DNA of 64,000 bases from Stropharia rugosoannulata (Eukaryota; Basidiomycota; Agaricomycetes; Agaricales; Strophariaceae), in NCBI GenBank assembly GCA_028532985.1, contig JANCIK010000013.1, positions 2,108,001-2,172,000 of the forward strand, read 5' to 3'. A program made the translations under genes and the position numbers. A model generated the notes under the pieces. The model was given only the letters and a program-made list of their open reading frames with translations, was not told the DNA's origin and ran no database searches. Below, piece by piece: positions 19,011 to 33,185 of the stretch (its first letter is position 1; each line of letters begins with the position of its first letter).

Positions 19011-21238
19011 ATGCCTTCACACTTCTCAGATGTACCAGATTCTGGGGGGGATTCAACTGCTGCTTATTTGCCTGACTTGGACACTGATGACTCTGATGCA
19101 CCAACTGCACCTGCTTCGGCAGGACCAGCACCATCTGACTCGTCATCTGATGACGAACACGATGCACCTACTCCCAACTCGCAGAAACCGACCACTAGTG
19201 CGAAATCGCCGAGTTTACCAATGTGCTCAACTCAGCTCAATTCGCATTCTGGGAAATCGCATGTGCATTCCGGTCCAACTGCTGGTCCCAGCAAGTCGAG
19301 TCAAGTACCATCGGATAGGGCGTCGAAAGACAAGTCTGACAGTACCACACCCAAGTTGGAGTCATCGCATCGCATTCCGCAATCGTCGAAAACACCAACA
19401 TGCTCAACTCGACGAGATCAGCATTCTGCTCCAAATGTGCCCCAACTGCCTCGTACTGTCGCACCTCCCATTCCTGTGGAACCCAAAGTCGTTGCTGAGC
19501 CTCTGAGACGCACTACACGTGAATCTCGACCTCCTGGTGAATGGTGGAAAGTCAAACCTGCTGCTGTGCCCTCCCGCCTTCTACGCCGCCTTCTGAGACT
19601 GATGACCTCGATAATGACGAACTCGACAGTTACACTGTTGATGAAGGCTTGGAAGAGGTTCAGTTTGCTGGTGCTGCTACTGTGTCAGATCCCAAGAACT
19701 ACAAGCAGGCACTCAAGGGCGACGACGCAGACAGATGGCGAGATGCAGCCAATGCAGAGTACAACACACTGCTGCAGAACAACACTTGGGAAATTGTCGA
19801 CTTGCCACCTGGTGCAAAGGCAATTGGTTCTGGTTGGGTCTTCAAGGTCAAGCATCATGCAGATGGCACTGTGGAGCGTTACAAGGCTCGTATCGTCGCA
19901 AAGGGCTATAGTCAACGCCCTGGAGTCGATTACACTGAAGTCTTTGCTCCCACCTTCCGTCCAGCAACCTTGCGCATGATACTGGCTATTGCAGCTGCAG
20001 AGGACCTTGAGCTACGTTCTGTGGACATCTCGTCTGCATTCACCAATGGTGACTTGGATGAGGACATCTATATGCTGCAACCTGAGGGATTTCACGAAGG
20101 CGCACCAAACAAGGTCTGCAAGCTGCGCAAGTCACTTTACGGTCTCAAGCAATCAGCTAGGCAGTGGAACACGAAGTTACACTCTGTTCTCACTGATATG
20201 GGTTTCAAGCGTGTGGAAGCAGACAGGTCAGTGTACATCTACTCAGATGGCACAGTTCACATTTTCGTGCCCATCTACATTGACGACATCACATTTGCGT
20301 CCAAATCGACTGTGTCCATTGACTGTCCTGTGAAGCAACTCAGTGAACGATTCAAATGCAGGGATCTTGGTGCTACGGAGTTTCTACTAGGTGTTGGCAT
20401 TACCAGGGATTGCAGCAAACGCAAGATTTCGCTTCACCAGCGCCAGTTCATTCTGGACATGCTTGAACGTTACAGTATGCAAGATGCAATTCCTGTCACC
20501 ACTCCCATGTCAGCTGGCACCGTCCTCACTCGTGCAATGGCACCTAGCAGTTCTGACGACATTGAGTTCATGCGAAATGTTCCCTACCTCAGCGCCATCG
20601 GTTCCCTTCAGTATCTCGCCACAATGACACTGCCTGACATTGCACACACTGTGTCTTACCTCGCATGATTTAACAGCAATCCTGGACCGCAGCACTGGAC
20701 AGCAGTCAAGCACTTGTTCAAGTATCTGAAGGAACACTTGAGTACAAGTTTGTTTACTCTGGTTCGCTTGGTACAGATCTGTTCACAACTTACTGTGATG
20801 CTGCACACGGCGATTGCAAGGACACTGGACGCCTACAGGTGGATATGTCGTTCTTATGGCTGGTGGTGCAATTAGCTGGTCTAGCAAGTTGCAGAGCATT
20901 GTGACACTCTCTACCACTGAAGCTGAGTTTGTTGCTGCGGTTGAGGCTGGCAAGGAGATCTCCTGGATGCGCAACATTCTGCGCGAGTTTGGCTTTACGA
21001 TTCCGGTTCCTCCACACTGCACATTGACAACCAGTCTGCTATCAGTGTATCGAAGAACCCAGAGCACCACGGACGTATGAAGCACCTCGACCTTCGCTTT
21101 TACTGGCTACGCCACGCTGTACAGAACAGAGTCATTACACCCTCGTTTATACCCACAACACAACAGGTGGCTGACATTCTCACCAAACCGCTCTCAGCAG
21201 TTAAAGTAGATTACTGTCGCTCTCACATGGGAGTTTGA
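19011..21238 (+). pseudogene. pol: E3 linker-RT-RNase H, broken
   Basis: The linker is open with the integrase C-part until one C is short near 19570. RT is then open, YIDD included, to TGA 20666-20668. RNase H has 1-nt loss near 20729, 2-nt loss near 20832 and 1-nt loss near 21009. Confidence 0.87.
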
Positions 21239-21286
21239 CCATAGTGTATATACTGTAGTATAGAGACTGCCTTGGTCACGGGGGAG

Positions 21287-21490
21287 TGTTAGATTACATA
21301 GGATTGGACTGACCATCAGCAGTAGATTAGATATCGCGTACTATATTTAGTACGCTCCATATATAGTTAATCTCGCTTATGGCAGTATATAAGGCATGTA
21401 CTAGTGTAGATGCCTCTTAATCTCTTACCACCATCATCTCTGTGTGAGTTAGGTTCGCTCTCTGCACCTGTAAGCAGTCTGCTTTCAACA
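21287..21490 (+). repeat. E3 3' LTR (type A)
   Basis: 204 bp, type-A bases, PPT at left, ctaag at right. Confidence 0.95.
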
Positions 21491-21880
21491 CTAAGGGCCC
21501 TGGCTGCTTTGCATGCCCTGGCTGCCTTAGGATCTCTAAGGCTGTGCCAGGGAGATACAAAGCCCCTGGGGACAAAAGTCATTTTCCTGATGTCGACTTG
21601 CATGGACCAGTAGTTGGACCGAAATGCACATGTGATTTCCCAACATGCAAATTAGCCAGAGTTGAGCACTTTGGTAAACTCGATGATTTCACACCAGTGG
21701 TCGGTTTATGCAAGTTGGGAGTAGGTGCATCGTGTTCGCTGTCAGATGACGAGTCAGATGGTGCTAGTCCTGCTGAAGGAGGTGCAGTTGGTGTGTCTGA
21801 GTCATCAGTATCCAAGTCAGGCAAATAGGCAGCAGTTGAATCCCTGCAGAATCTGGCACATCTGAGAAGTGTGAAGGCAT
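21491..21880. repeat. array spacer 4
   Basis: 390 bp: one C is missing in the CCCC of the inverted linker (near 21842). It shares GTTCGCTGTCAG with spacer 3. Confidence 0.9.
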
Positions 21881-22084
21881 TGTTAGATTACATGGATTGG
21901 ACTTGACCATCAGCAGTAGATTAGATATTGTGTACTATATTTAGTATGCTCCATATATAGTTAATCTCGCTTATGGTAGTATATAAGGCATGTACTAGTG
22001 TAGATGCCTCTTAATCTCTTACCACCACCATCTCTGTGTGAGTTAGGTTTGCTCTCTGCGCCTGTAAGCAGTCTGCTTTCAACA
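21881..22084 (+). repeat. E4 5' LTR (type B)
   Basis: 204 bp with type-B diagnostic bases. Confidence 0.95.
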
Positions 22085-22801
22085 GGTTATGAGCCCTGTG
22101 CTCTAAGCATCCTACTCATCACTTCTCTACTGTCCTTTCTCCACTGAGTGGCTTGGTACTTAACCTAACACTCATTGTCGTTTGTTTTGCCTCGTTTTCT
22201 CGTGAGCACGACTGCCACGTCACGACCATCGTTCTGGTACCACCTGCGTTACACCAGCTTGCACGGTTATCGAGCAATCTGCCTCTTTGGATTTAGGTCA
22301 ATAGCACTCTCTTGGTGTTCACCAGAGACTTTGCTCCCGGGCTTCCCTGATTGTCAAAACACGTGGTTCTTTCTGAGCACCTCATCGTTACACATGTCCC
22401 TCGTCACTTGCCCACTCACAGGTCGTCACAATCAGCCGTTCACTCGCAATTCACTGTTCTTCACCAGAGTGCTCAACTCTGTCCAATTGACACTCTGAAA
22501 CAGTATTGCTCACTGCACTAGCACATTGTCACTGTCGTTCGCACAACTCGATCACACACGTTCCGCATCGTTGAACTATACCTTCATTCAATCTCGTGTC
22601 AATCAGTTCACTGCTGCTCGTGGAATTGACGTTTTACTGCAAGTGCTCAACTCGGCCTAATTGTGATACTGCAAGTGTCCTGTCCACTGCTTGTGCATTT
22701 CAGCCCAGCTCGCCTCGCAAGTTCGCCACATCGTTTGCGCCATTCTCAGCTACCACCTCATACCACTTCATGTCTATCACCACTTTGCTTCACCTGCAAC
22801 C

Positions 22802-23194
22802 ATGAGTTTCTTTGCAACACCTCAGTTTGACAAACTGAGCACTGCCAACTACCAACTCTGGTCTTGCAACATGAAAGCATGGTTACACTCTCAGGAGCTA
22901 TGGCGTCTGGTTACAGGTGAATGCAAGCGTCCTGTGCTCTCTCTTATGCCGTCTATGGCTGAGATCGAGGCACACAACACATGGACAAGCAAGTCAACTG
23001 CTGCTGCTGGCTACATCCACAGTCATGTTCAGAATGAGCTCAAATCACACTTGGCTCACATTCTGCATGACCCAGTTAGCATGTGGTCAACTCTGGCAGC
23101 TGTTGGTTCAATGGCACAGTCTGCTTTGCCCCAGCAGAGGAGATGTCACAAATTGTCGAGTATGCAGGTTTTGCGTCTGCACTTGCTACATACA
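22802..23194 (+). pseudogene. gag: E4 gag, frameshifted into the protease frame
   Basis: The C run near 23130 has four bases instead of five. The capsid frame therefore shifts about 20 residues before its end and joins the protease frame without meeting the shared TGA. The result is an apparent gag-protease fusion with an altered capsid tail. E9 has the same change. Confidence 0.82.
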
Positions 23195-24555
23195 GGTGAC
23201 GCACAAGGCAATGATTTCGACTGGCTTGCAGATACAGGTGCAACTAGCCATATGACGACTCATCAAGACTGGATTGTGGAGTACAAACCTCACTGTGTCC
23301 CAATTCGTCTTGCAGATGATTCTATCGTCTACTCTGAGGGTGTTAGCAATGTGGTGTTCCATCCAGTCATCAATGGCAAGAAAGCGGACGCTGTAGTCAT
23401 CAAACGTGTTCTGCACGTCCCCAAGTTGCGCAACAATCTGCTTGCATGTCTGTACCTCACCAAGCGCTCTGGCATCCTGATTGAGATCGATGCAAAGAAG
23501 ATGTACTTCAACTGCTCTGGCAAGACCATCTTCACTGCAACTATCAATGCATTGCACTCTGCCATTCTAGATGGTCTCACTCATCCCATTTGCAAATCTG
23601 CATGCTCTGCTTCATCGTCATCCACTCTACCCTCAATGCAGAGCTCTGGCATTGTCGTTGCGGACATCATAGCCATGCACACATCAACAAGCTGCTCTCC
23701 AAGGATCTGGTCACTGGCATGCTCGTAACGTCGAAAGAGCAGCCAGATCTGATTTGCGAACCATGCTTAGCTGGCAAGATGACATCTGGCACATTTCCGA
23801 GCTCAACTCGCAAATCGACGAAACCACTTGAATTGGTGCATTCTGACTTGCATGGTCCGCTCTCAGTGCCTACGCCTGAGGGACATCGCTACTGGATCAC
23901 ATTCATCGACGACTGCACTCACCTGCATGCTGTCATGTTCCTAAAGCGCAAGTCAGATGCATTCGATGCATTCAAGGTGTACAAGGCATATGCAGAGAAT
24001 CAGCTAAACACGAAAATCAAGGCAATGCAGGATGACAAGGCTGGTGAATACATGTCAAACAAGTTCATACAGTTTATGGAGCAATGCAGCATTCACAGGC
24101 GCCACAGCACACGCAATTGGCCTTAGCAGAATGGTGTTGCTGAGCGTGCCAACTGCACTATTGCTGAGCACGCCACTGCAATGCTTGTAGAGGCAAAGCT
24201 CCCACTCGTTTTGGCGACTTGCAGTGTTTGCTTACATTCACGTGTGGAACAGGCTACCTACGTCGTCTCTGACTGACTCTGTGCCCTACACTGCATGGCA
24301 TGGCAAGAAACCCGATATGAGCCATCTCCGTGTTTTTGGTTGTGCTGCGTACGTCTTTGTGCAGAGAGACAAACGCAAGTCACTGCAACCACACATTGAG
24401 AAGTGCATTTTCGTCGGTTATCCTACAGGCTACAAAGGCTGGCAGTTCTACAATCCGTCCACTAAGAAGTATGTGATCTCGAACGTGCTATCTTTGACGA
24501 ACGCAGTTTTCCTGGTTTGAAGGTCACTTCACCAATCAACTTGTTTCCAAAGGGC
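23195..24555 (+). pseudogene. pol: E4 protease-integrase, broken
   Basis: Short C run near 23631, shared TAG at 24124-24126, 2-nt loss near 24207 (CCCACTCG, shared with E9), and 1-nt loss near 24481. Protease DTGATSHM and integrase HSDL, DDKAGEY and NGVAER remain recognisable. Confidence 0.85.
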
Positions 24556-26786
24556 ATGCCTTCACACTTCTCAGATGTACCAGATTCTGGGGGGGATTCA
24601 ACTGCTGCTTATTTGCCTGACTTGGACACTGATGACTCTGATGCACCAACTGCACCTGCTTCGGCAGGACCAGCACCATCTGACTCGTCATCTGATGACG
24701 AACACGATGCACCTACTCCCAACTCGCAGAAACCGACCACTAGTGCGAAATCGTCGAGTTTACCAATGTGCTCAACTCAGCTCAATTCGCATTCTGGGAA
24801 ATCGCATGTGCATTCCGGTCCAACTGCTGGTCCCAGCAAGTCGAGTCAAGTACCATCGGATAGGGCGTCGAAAGACAAGTCTGACAGTACCACACCCAAG
24901 TTGGAGTCATCGCATCGCATTCCGCAATCGTCGAAAACACCAACATGCTCAACTCGACGAGATCAGCATTCTGCTCCAAATGTGCCCCAACTGCCTCGTA
25001 CTGTCGCACCTCCCATTCCTGTGGAACCCAAAGTCGTTGCTGAGCCTCTGAGACGCACTACACGTGAATCTCGACCTCCTGGTGAATGGTGGAAAGTCAA
25101 ACCTGCTGCTGTGCCCTCCCGCCTTCTACGCCGCCTTCTGAGACTGATGACCTCGATAATGACGAACTCGACAGTTACACTGTTGATGAAGGCTTGGAAG
25201 AGGTTCAGTTTGCTGGTGCTGCTACTGTGTCAGATCCCAAGAACTACAAGCAGGCACTCAAGGGCGACGACGCAGACAGATGGCGAGATGCAGCCAATGC
25301 AGAGTACAACACACTGCTGCAGAACAACACTTGGGAAATTGTCGACTTGCCACCTGGTGCAAAGGCAATTGGTTCTGGTTGGGTCTTCAAGGTCAAGCAT
25401 CATGCAGATGGCACTGTGGAGCGTTACAAGGCTCGTATCGTCGCAAAGGGCTATAGTCAACGTCCTGGAGTCGATTACACTGAAGTCTTTGCTCCCACCT
25501 TCCGTCCAGCAACCTTGCGCATGATACTGGCTATTGCAGCTGCAGAGGACCTTGAGCTACGTTCTGTGGACATCTCGTCTGCATTCACCAATGGTGACTT
25601 GGATGAGGACATCTATATGCTGCAACCTGAGGGATTTCACGAAGGCGCACCAAACAAGGTCTGCAAGCTGCGCAAGTCACTTTACGGTCTCAAGCAATCA
25701 GCTAGGCAGTGGAACACGAAGTTACACTCTGTTCTCACTGATATGGGTTTCAAGCGTGTGGAAGCAGACAGGTCAGTGTACATCTACTCAGATGGCACAG
25801 TTCACATTTTCGTGCCCATCTACATTGACGACATCACATTTGCGTCCAAATCGACTGTGTCCATTGACTGTCCTGTGAAGCAACTCAGTGAACGATTCAA
25901 ATGCAGGGATCTTGGTGCTACGGAGTTTCTACTAGGTGTTGGCATTACCAGGGATTGCAGCAAACGCAAGATTTCGCTTCACCAGCGCCAGTTCATTCTG
26001 GACATGCTTGAACGTTACAGTATGCAAGATGCAATTCCTGTCACCACTCCCATGTCAGCTGGCACCGTCCTCACTCGTGCAATGGCACCTAGCAGTTCTG
26101 ACGACATTGAGTTCATGCGAAATGTTCCCTACCTCAGCGCCATCGGTTCCCTTCAGTATCTCGCCACAATGACACGTCCTGACATTGCACACACTGTGTC
26201 TTACCTCGCATGATTTAACAGCAATCCTGGACCGCAGCACTGGACAGCAGTCAAGCACTTGTTCAAGTATCTGAAAGGAACACTTGAGTACAAGTTTGTT
26301 TACTCTGGTTCGCTTGGTACAGATCTGTTCACAACTTACTGTGATGCTGCACACGGCGATTGCAAGGACACTGGACGCTCTACAGGTGGATATGTCGTTC
26401 TTATGGCTGGTGGTGCAATTAGCTGGTCTAGCAAGTTGCAGAGCATTGTGACACTCTCTACCACTGAAGCTGAGTTTGTTGCTGCGGTTGAGGCTGGCAA
26501 GGAGATCTCCTGGATGCGCAACATTCTGCGCGAGTTTGGCTTTACGATTCCGGTTCCCTCCACACTGCACATTGACAACCAGTCTGCTATCAGTGTATCG
26601 AAGAACCCAGAGCACCACGGACGTATGAAGCACCTCGACCTTCGCTTTTACTGGCTACGCCACGCTGTACAGAACAGAGTCATTACACCCTCGTTTATAC
26701 CCACAACACAACAGGTGGCTGACATTCTCACCAAACCGCTCTCAGCAGTTAAAGTAGATTACTGTCGCTCTCACATGGGAGTTTGA
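24556..26786 (+). pseudogene. pol: E4 linker-RT-RNase H, broken
   Basis: One C is short near 25115. RT is open with YIDD to TGA 26211-26213. RNase H from about 26214 is open through ADILTKPL to the natural stop at 26784-26786. Only the C run and the TGA separate this unit's RT and RNase H from an open frame. Confidence 0.88.
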
Positions 26787-26834
26787 CCATAGTGTATATA
26801 CTGTAGTATAGAGACTGCCTTGGTCACGGGGGAG

Positions 26835-27040
26835 TGTTAGATTACATAGGATTGGACTGACCATCAGCAGTAGATTAGATATCGCGTACTATATTTAGTA
26901 CGCTCCATATATAGTTAATCTCGCTTATGGCAGTATATAAGGCATGTACTAGTGTAGATGCCTCTTAATCTCTTACCACCATCATCTCTGTGTGAGTTAG
27001 GTTCGCTCTCTCTGCACCTGTAAGCAGTCTGCTTTCAACA
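26835..27040 (+). repeat. E4 3' LTR (type A)
   Basis: 206 bp: two extra bases in the CTCTCTCTG run near 27006. Otherwise type A, with ctaag at right. Confidence 0.95.
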
Positions 27041-27431
27041 CTAAGGGCCCTGGCTGCTTTGCATGCCCTGGCTGCCTTAGGATCTCTAAGGCTGTGCCAG
27101 GGAGATACAAAGCCCCTGGGGACAAAAGTCATTTTCCTGATGTCGACTTGCATGGACCAGTAGTTGGACCGAAATGCACATGTGATTTCCCAACATGCAA
27201 ATTAGCCAGAGTTGAGCACTTTGGTAAACTCGATGATTTCACACCAGTGGTCGGTTTATGCAAGTTGGGAGTAGGTGCATCGTGTTCGTCGTCAGATGAC
27301 GAGTCAGATGGTGCTAGTCCTGCTGAAGGAGGTGCAGTTGGTGTGTCTGAGTCATCAGTATCCAAGTCAGGCAAATAGGCAGCAGTTGAATCCCCTGCAG
27401 AATCTGGCACATCTGAGAAGTGTGAAGGCAT
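27041..27431. repeat. array spacer 5
   Basis: 391 bp, as spacer 1. Confidence 0.9.
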
Positions 27432-27635
27432 TGTTAGATTACATGGATTGGACTTGACCATCAGCAGTAGATTAGATATTGTGTACTATATTTAGTATGC
27501 TCCATATATAGTTAATCTCGCTTATGGTAGTATATAAGGCATGTACTAGTGTAGATGCCTCTTAATCTCTTACCACCACCATCTCTGTGTGAGTTAGGTT
27601 TGCTCTCTGCGCCTGTAAGCAGTCTGCTTTCAACA
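27432..27635 (+). repeat. E5 5' LTR (type B)
   Basis: 204 bp with type-B diagnostic bases. Confidence 0.95.
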
Positions 27636-28353
27636 GGTTATGAGCCCTGTGCTCTAAGCATCCTACTCATCACTTCTCTACTGTCCTTTCTCCACTGAGT
27701 GGCTTGGTACTTAACCTAACACTCATTGTCGTTTGTTTTGCCTCGTTTTCTCGTGAGCACGACTGCCACGTCACGACCATCGTTCTGGTACCACCTGCGT
27801 TACACCAGCTTGCACGGTTATCGAGCAATCTGCCTCTTTTGGATTTAGGTCAATAGCACTCTCTTGGTGTTCACCAGAGACTTTGCTCCCCGGGCTTCCC
27901 TGATTGTCAAAACACGTGGTTCTTTCGAGCACCTCATCGTTACACATGTCCCTCGTCACTTGCCCACTCACAGGTCGTCACAATCAGCCGTTCACTCGCA
28001 ATTCACTGTTCTTCACCAGAGTGCTCAACTCTGTCCAATTGACACTCTGAAACAGTATTGCTCACTGCACTAGCACATTGTCACTGTCGTTCGCACAACT
28101 CGATCACACACGTTCCGCATCGTTGAACTATACCTTCATTCAATCTCGTGTCAATCAGTTCACTGCTGCTCGTGGAATTGACGTTTTACTGCAAGTGCTC
28201 AACTCGGCCTAATTGTGATACTGCAAGTGTCCTGTCCACTGCTTGTGCATTTCAGCCCAGCTCGCCTCGCAAGTTCGCCACATCGTTTGCGCCATTCTCA
28301 GCTACCACCTCATACCACTTCATGTCTATCACCACTTTGCTTCACCTGCAACC

Positions 28354-28752
28354 ATGAGTTTCTTTGCAACACCTCAGTTTGACAAACTGAGCACTGCCAA
28401 CTACCAACTCTGGTCTTGCAACATGAAAGCATGGTTACACTCTCAGGAGCTATGGCGTCTGGTTACAGGTGAATGCAAGCGTCCTGTGCTCTCTCTTATG
28501 CCGTCTATGGCTGAGATCGAGGCACACAACACATGGACAAGCAAGTCAACTGCTGCTGCTGGCTACATCCACAGTCATGTTCAGAATGAGCTCAAATCAC
28601 ACTTGGCTCACATTCTGCATGACCCAGTTAGCATGTGGTCAACTCTGGCAGCTGTTGGTTCAATGGCACAGTCTGCTTTGCCCCCAGCAGAGGAGATGTC
28701 ACAAATTGTCGAGTATGCAGGTTTTGCGTCTGCACTTGCTACATACAGGTGA
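28354..28752 (+). pseudogene. gag: E5 gag, prematurely ended
   Basis: A 132-residue capsid frame ending at the shared TGA. No zinc knuckle. Confidence 0.83.
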
Positions 28753-30109
28753 CGCACAAGGCAATGATTTCGACTGGCTTGCAGATACAGGTGCAACTAG
28801 CCATATGACGACTCATCAAGACTGGATTGTGGAGTACAAACCTCACTGTGTCCCAATTCGTCTTGCAGATGATTCTATCGTCTACTCTGAGGGTGTTAGC
28901 AATGTGGTGTTCCATCCAGTCATCAATGGCAAGAAAGCGGACGCTGTAGTCATCAAACGTGTTCTGCACGTCCCCAAGTTGCGCAACAATCTGCTTGCAT
29001 GTCTGTACCTCACCAAGCGCTCTGGCATCCTGATTGAGATCGATGCAAAGAAGATGTACTTCAACTGCTCTGGCAAGACCATCTTCACTGCAACTATCAA
29101 TGCATTGCACTCTGCCATTCTAGATGGTCTCACTCATCCCATTTGCAAATCTGCATGCTCTGCTTCATCGTCATCCACTCTACCCTCAATGCAGAGCTCT
29201 GGCATTGTCGTTGCGGACATCATAGCCATGCACACATCAACAAGCTGCTCTCCAAGGATCTGGTCACTGGCATGCTCGTAACGTCGAAAGAGCAGCCAGA
29301 TCTGATTTGCGAACCATGCTTAGCTGGCAAGATGACATCTGGCACATTTCCGAGCTCAACTCGCAAATCGACGAAACCACTTGAATTGGTGCATTCTGAC
29401 TTGCATGGTCCGCTCTCAGTGCCTACGCCTGAGGGACATCGCTACTGGATCACATTCATCGACGACTGCACTCACCTGCATGCTGTCATGTTCCTAAAGC
29501 GCAAGTCAGATGCATTCGATGCATTCAAGGTGTACAAGGCATATGCAGAGAATCAGCTAAACACGAAAATCAAGGCAATGCAGGATGACAAGGCTGGTGA
29601 ATACATGTCAAACAAGTTCATACAGTTTATGGAGCAATGCAGCATTCACAGGCGCCACAGCACACGCAATTGGCCTTAGCAGAATGGTGTTGCTGAGCGT
29701 GCCAACTGCACTATTGCTGAGCACGTCACTGCAATGCTTGTAGAGGCAAAGCTCCCACTCTCGTTTTGGCGACTTGCAGTGTTTGCTTACATTCACGTGT
29801 GGAACAGGCTACCTCGTCGTCTCTGACTGACTCTGTGCCCTACACTGCATGGCATGGCAAGAAACCCGATATGAGCCATCTCCGTGTTTTTGGTTGTGCT
29901 GCGTACGTCTTTGTGCAGAGAGACAAACGCAAGTCACTGCAACCACACATTGAGAAGTGCATTTTCGTCGGTTATCCTACAGGCTACAAAGGCTGGCAGT
30001 TCTACAATCCGTCCACTAAGAAGTATGTGATCTCGAACGTGCTATCTTTGACGAACGCAGTTTTCCTGGTTTGAAGGTCACTTCACCAATCAACTTGTTT
30101 CCAAAGGGC
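28748..30109 (+). pseudogene. pol: E5 protease-integrase, broken
   Basis: Short C run near 29184, shared TAG at 29677-29679, a private 2-nt loss near 29815 (CTACCTCG), and a 1-nt loss near 30034. Confidence 0.85.
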
Positions 30110-32338
30110 ATGCCTTCACACTTCTCAGATGTACCAGATTCTGGGGGGGATTCAACTGCTGCTTATTTGCCTGACTTGGACACTGATGACTCTGATGCAC
30201 CAACTGCACCTGCTTCGGCAGGACCAGCACCATCTGACTCGTCATCTGATGACGAACACGATGCACCTACTCCCAACTCGCAGAAACCGACCACTAGTGC
30301 GAAATCGTCGAGTTTACCAATGTGCTCAACTCAGCTCAATTCGCATTCTGGGAAATCGCATGTGCATTCCGGTCCAACTGCTGGTCCCAGCAAGTCGAGT
30401 CAAGTACCATCGGATAGGGCGTCGAAAGACAAGTCTGACAGTACCACACCCAAGTTGGAGTCATCGCATCGCATTCCGCAATCGTCGAAAACACCAACAT
30501 GCTCAACTCGACGAGATCAGCATTCTGCTCCAAATGTGCCCCAACTGCCTCGTACTGTCGCACCTCCCATTCCTGTGGAACCCAAAGTCGTTGCTGAGCC
30601 TCTGAGACGCACTACACGTGAATCTCGACCTCCTGGTGAATGGTGGAAAGTCAAACCTGCTGCTGTGCCCTCCCGCCTTCTACGCCGCCTTCTGAGACTG
30701 ATGACCTCGATAATGACGAACTCGACAGTTACACTGTTGATGAAGGCTTGGAAGAGGTTCAGTTTGCTGGTGCTGCTACTGTGTCAGATCCCAAGAACTA
30801 CAAGCAGGCACTCAAGGGCGACGACGCAGACAGATGGCGAGATGCAGCCAATGCAGAGTACAACACACTGCTGCAGAACAACACTTGGGAAATTGTCGAC
30901 TTGCCACCTGGTGCAAAGGCAATTGGTTCTGGTTGGGTCTTCAAGGTCAAGCATCATGCAGATGGCACTGTGGAGCGTTACAAGGCTCGTATCGTCGCAA
31001 AGGGCTATAGTCAACGTCCTGGAGTCGATTACACTGAAGTCTTTGCTCCCACCTTCCGTCCAGCAACCTTGCGCATGATACTGGCTATTGCAGCTGCAGA
31101 GGACCTTGAGCTACGTTCTGTGGACATCTCGTCTGCATTCACCAATGGTGACTTGGATGAGGACATCTATATGCTGCAACCTGAGGGATTTCACGAAGGC
31201 GCACCAAACAAGGTCTGCAAGCTGCGCAAGTCACTTTACGGTCTCAAGCAATCAGCTAGGCAGTGGAACACGAGTTACACTCTGTTCTCACTGATATGGG
31301 TTTCAAGCGTGTGGAAGCAGACAGGTCAGTGTACATCTACTCAGATGGCACAGTTCACATTTTCGTGCCCATCTACATTGACGACATCACATTTGCGTCC
31401 AAATCGACTGTGTCCATTGACTGTCCTGTGAAGCAACTCAGTGAACGATTCAAATGCAGGGATCTTGGTGCTACGGAGTTTCTACTAGGTGTTGGCATTA
31501 CCAGGGATTGCAGCAAACGCAAGATTTCGCTTCACCAGCGCCAGTTCATTCTGGACATGCTTGAACGTTACAGTATGCAAGATGCAATTCCTGTCACCAC
31601 TCCCATGTCAGCTGGCACCGTCCTCACTCGTGCAATGGCACCTAGCAGTTCTGACGACATTGAGTTCATGCGAAATGTTCCCTACCTCAGCGCCATCGGT
31701 TCCCTTCAGTATCTCGCCACAATGACACGACCTGACATTGCACACACTGTGTCTTACCTCGCATGATTTAACAGCAATCCTGGACCGCAGCACTGGACAG
31801 CAGTCAAGCACTTGTTCAAGTATCTGAAAGGAACACTTGAGTACAAGTTTGTTTACTCTGGTTCGCTTGGTACAGATCTGTTCACAACTTACTGTGATGC
31901 TGCACACGGCGATTGCAAGGACACTGGACGCTCTACAGGTGGATATGTCGTTCTTATGGCTGGTGGTGCAATTAGCTGGTCTAGCAAGTTGCAGAGCATT
32001 GTGACACTCTCTACCACTGAAGCTGAGTTTGTTGCTGCGGTTGAGGCTGGCAAGGAGATCTCCTGGATGCGCAACATTCTGCGCGAGTTTGGCTTTACGA
32101 TTCCGGTTCCTCCACACTGCACATTGACAACCAGTCTGCTATCAGTGTATCGAAGAACCCAGAGCACCACGGACGTATGAAGCACCTCGACCTTCGCTTT
32201 TACTGGCTACGCCACGCTGTACAGAACAGAGTCATTACACCCTCGTTTATACCCACAACACAACAGGTGGCTGACATTCTCACCAAACCGCTCTCAGCAG
32301 TTAAAGTAGATTACTGTCGCTCTCACATGGGAGTTTGA
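30110..32338 (+). pseudogene. pol: E5 linker-RT-RNase H, broken
   Basis: One C short near 30669, a 1-nt loss near 31273 after QSARQWNT (E1 is also broken here, differently), TGA 31764-31766, and a 1-nt loss near 32109 in RNase H (shared with E3, E6, E10). Confidence 0.87.
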
Positions 32339-32386
32339 CCATAGTGTATATACTGTAGTATAGAGACTGCCTTGGTCACGGGGGAG

Positions 32387-32590
32387 TGTTAGATTACATA
32401 GGATTGGACTGACCATCAGCAGTAGATTAGATATCGCGTACTATATTTAGTACGCTCCATATATAGTTAATCTCGCTTATGGCAGTATATAAGGCATGTA
32501 CTAGTGTAGATGCCTCTTAATCTCTTACCACCATCATCTCTGTGTGAGTTAGGTTCGCTCTCTGCACCTGTAAGCAGTCTGCTTTCAACA
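32387..32590 (+). repeat. E5 3' LTR (type A)
   Basis: 204 bp, type-A bases, ctaag at right. Confidence 0.95.
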
Positions 32591-32981
32591 CTAAGGGCCC
32601 TGGCTGCTTTGCATGCCCTGGCTGCCTTAGGATCTCTAAGGCTGTGCCAGGGAGATACAAAGCCCCTGGGGACAAAAGTCATTTTCCTGATGTCGACTTG
32701 CATGGACCAGTAGTTGGACCGAAATGCACATGTGATTTCCCAACATGCAAATTAGCCAGAGTTGAGCACTTTGGTAAACTCGATGATTTCACACCAGTGG
32801 TCGGTTTATGCAAGTTGGGAGTAGGTGCATCGTGTTCGTCGTCAGATGACGAGTCAGATGGTGCTAGTCCTGCTGAAGGAGGTGCAGTTGGTGTGTCTGA
32901 GTCATCAGTATCCAAGTCAGGCAAATAGGCAGCAGTTGAATCCCCTGCAGAATCTGGCACATCTGAGAAGTGTGAAGGCAT
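32591..32981. repeat. array spacer 6
   Basis: 391 bp, as spacer 1. Confidence 0.9.
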
Positions 32982-33185
32982 TGTTAGATTACATGGATTG
33001 GACTTGACCATCAGCAGTAGATTAGATATTGTGTACTATATTTAGTATGCTCCATATATAGTTAATCTCGCTTATGGTAGTATATAAGGCATGTACTAGT
33101 GTAGATGCCTCTTAATCTCTTACCACCACCATCTCTGTGTGAGTTAGGTTTGCTCTCTGCGCCTGTAAGCAGTCTGCTTTCAACA
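32982..33185 (+). repeat. E6 5' LTR (type B)
   Basis: 204 bp with type-B diagnostic bases. Confidence 0.95.

Larger units (their letters stand above)
16331..21490 (+). mobile_element. E3: Ty1/copia element
   Basis: Standard architecture (PBS from 16535, PPT ending at 21286). It is one of the two least broken units, together with E7. Its leader has small variants (about 17083, 17105) shared in part with E10. Confidence 0.95.
21881..27040 (+). mobile_element. E4: Ty1/copia element
   Basis: Standard architecture (PBS from 22085, PPT ending at 26834). The RNase H domain is uninterrupted after the TGA, unlike most units. Confidence 0.95.
27432..32590 (+). mobile_element. E5: Ty1/copia element
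   Basis: Standard architecture (PBS from 27636, PPT ending at 32386). Confidence 0.95.
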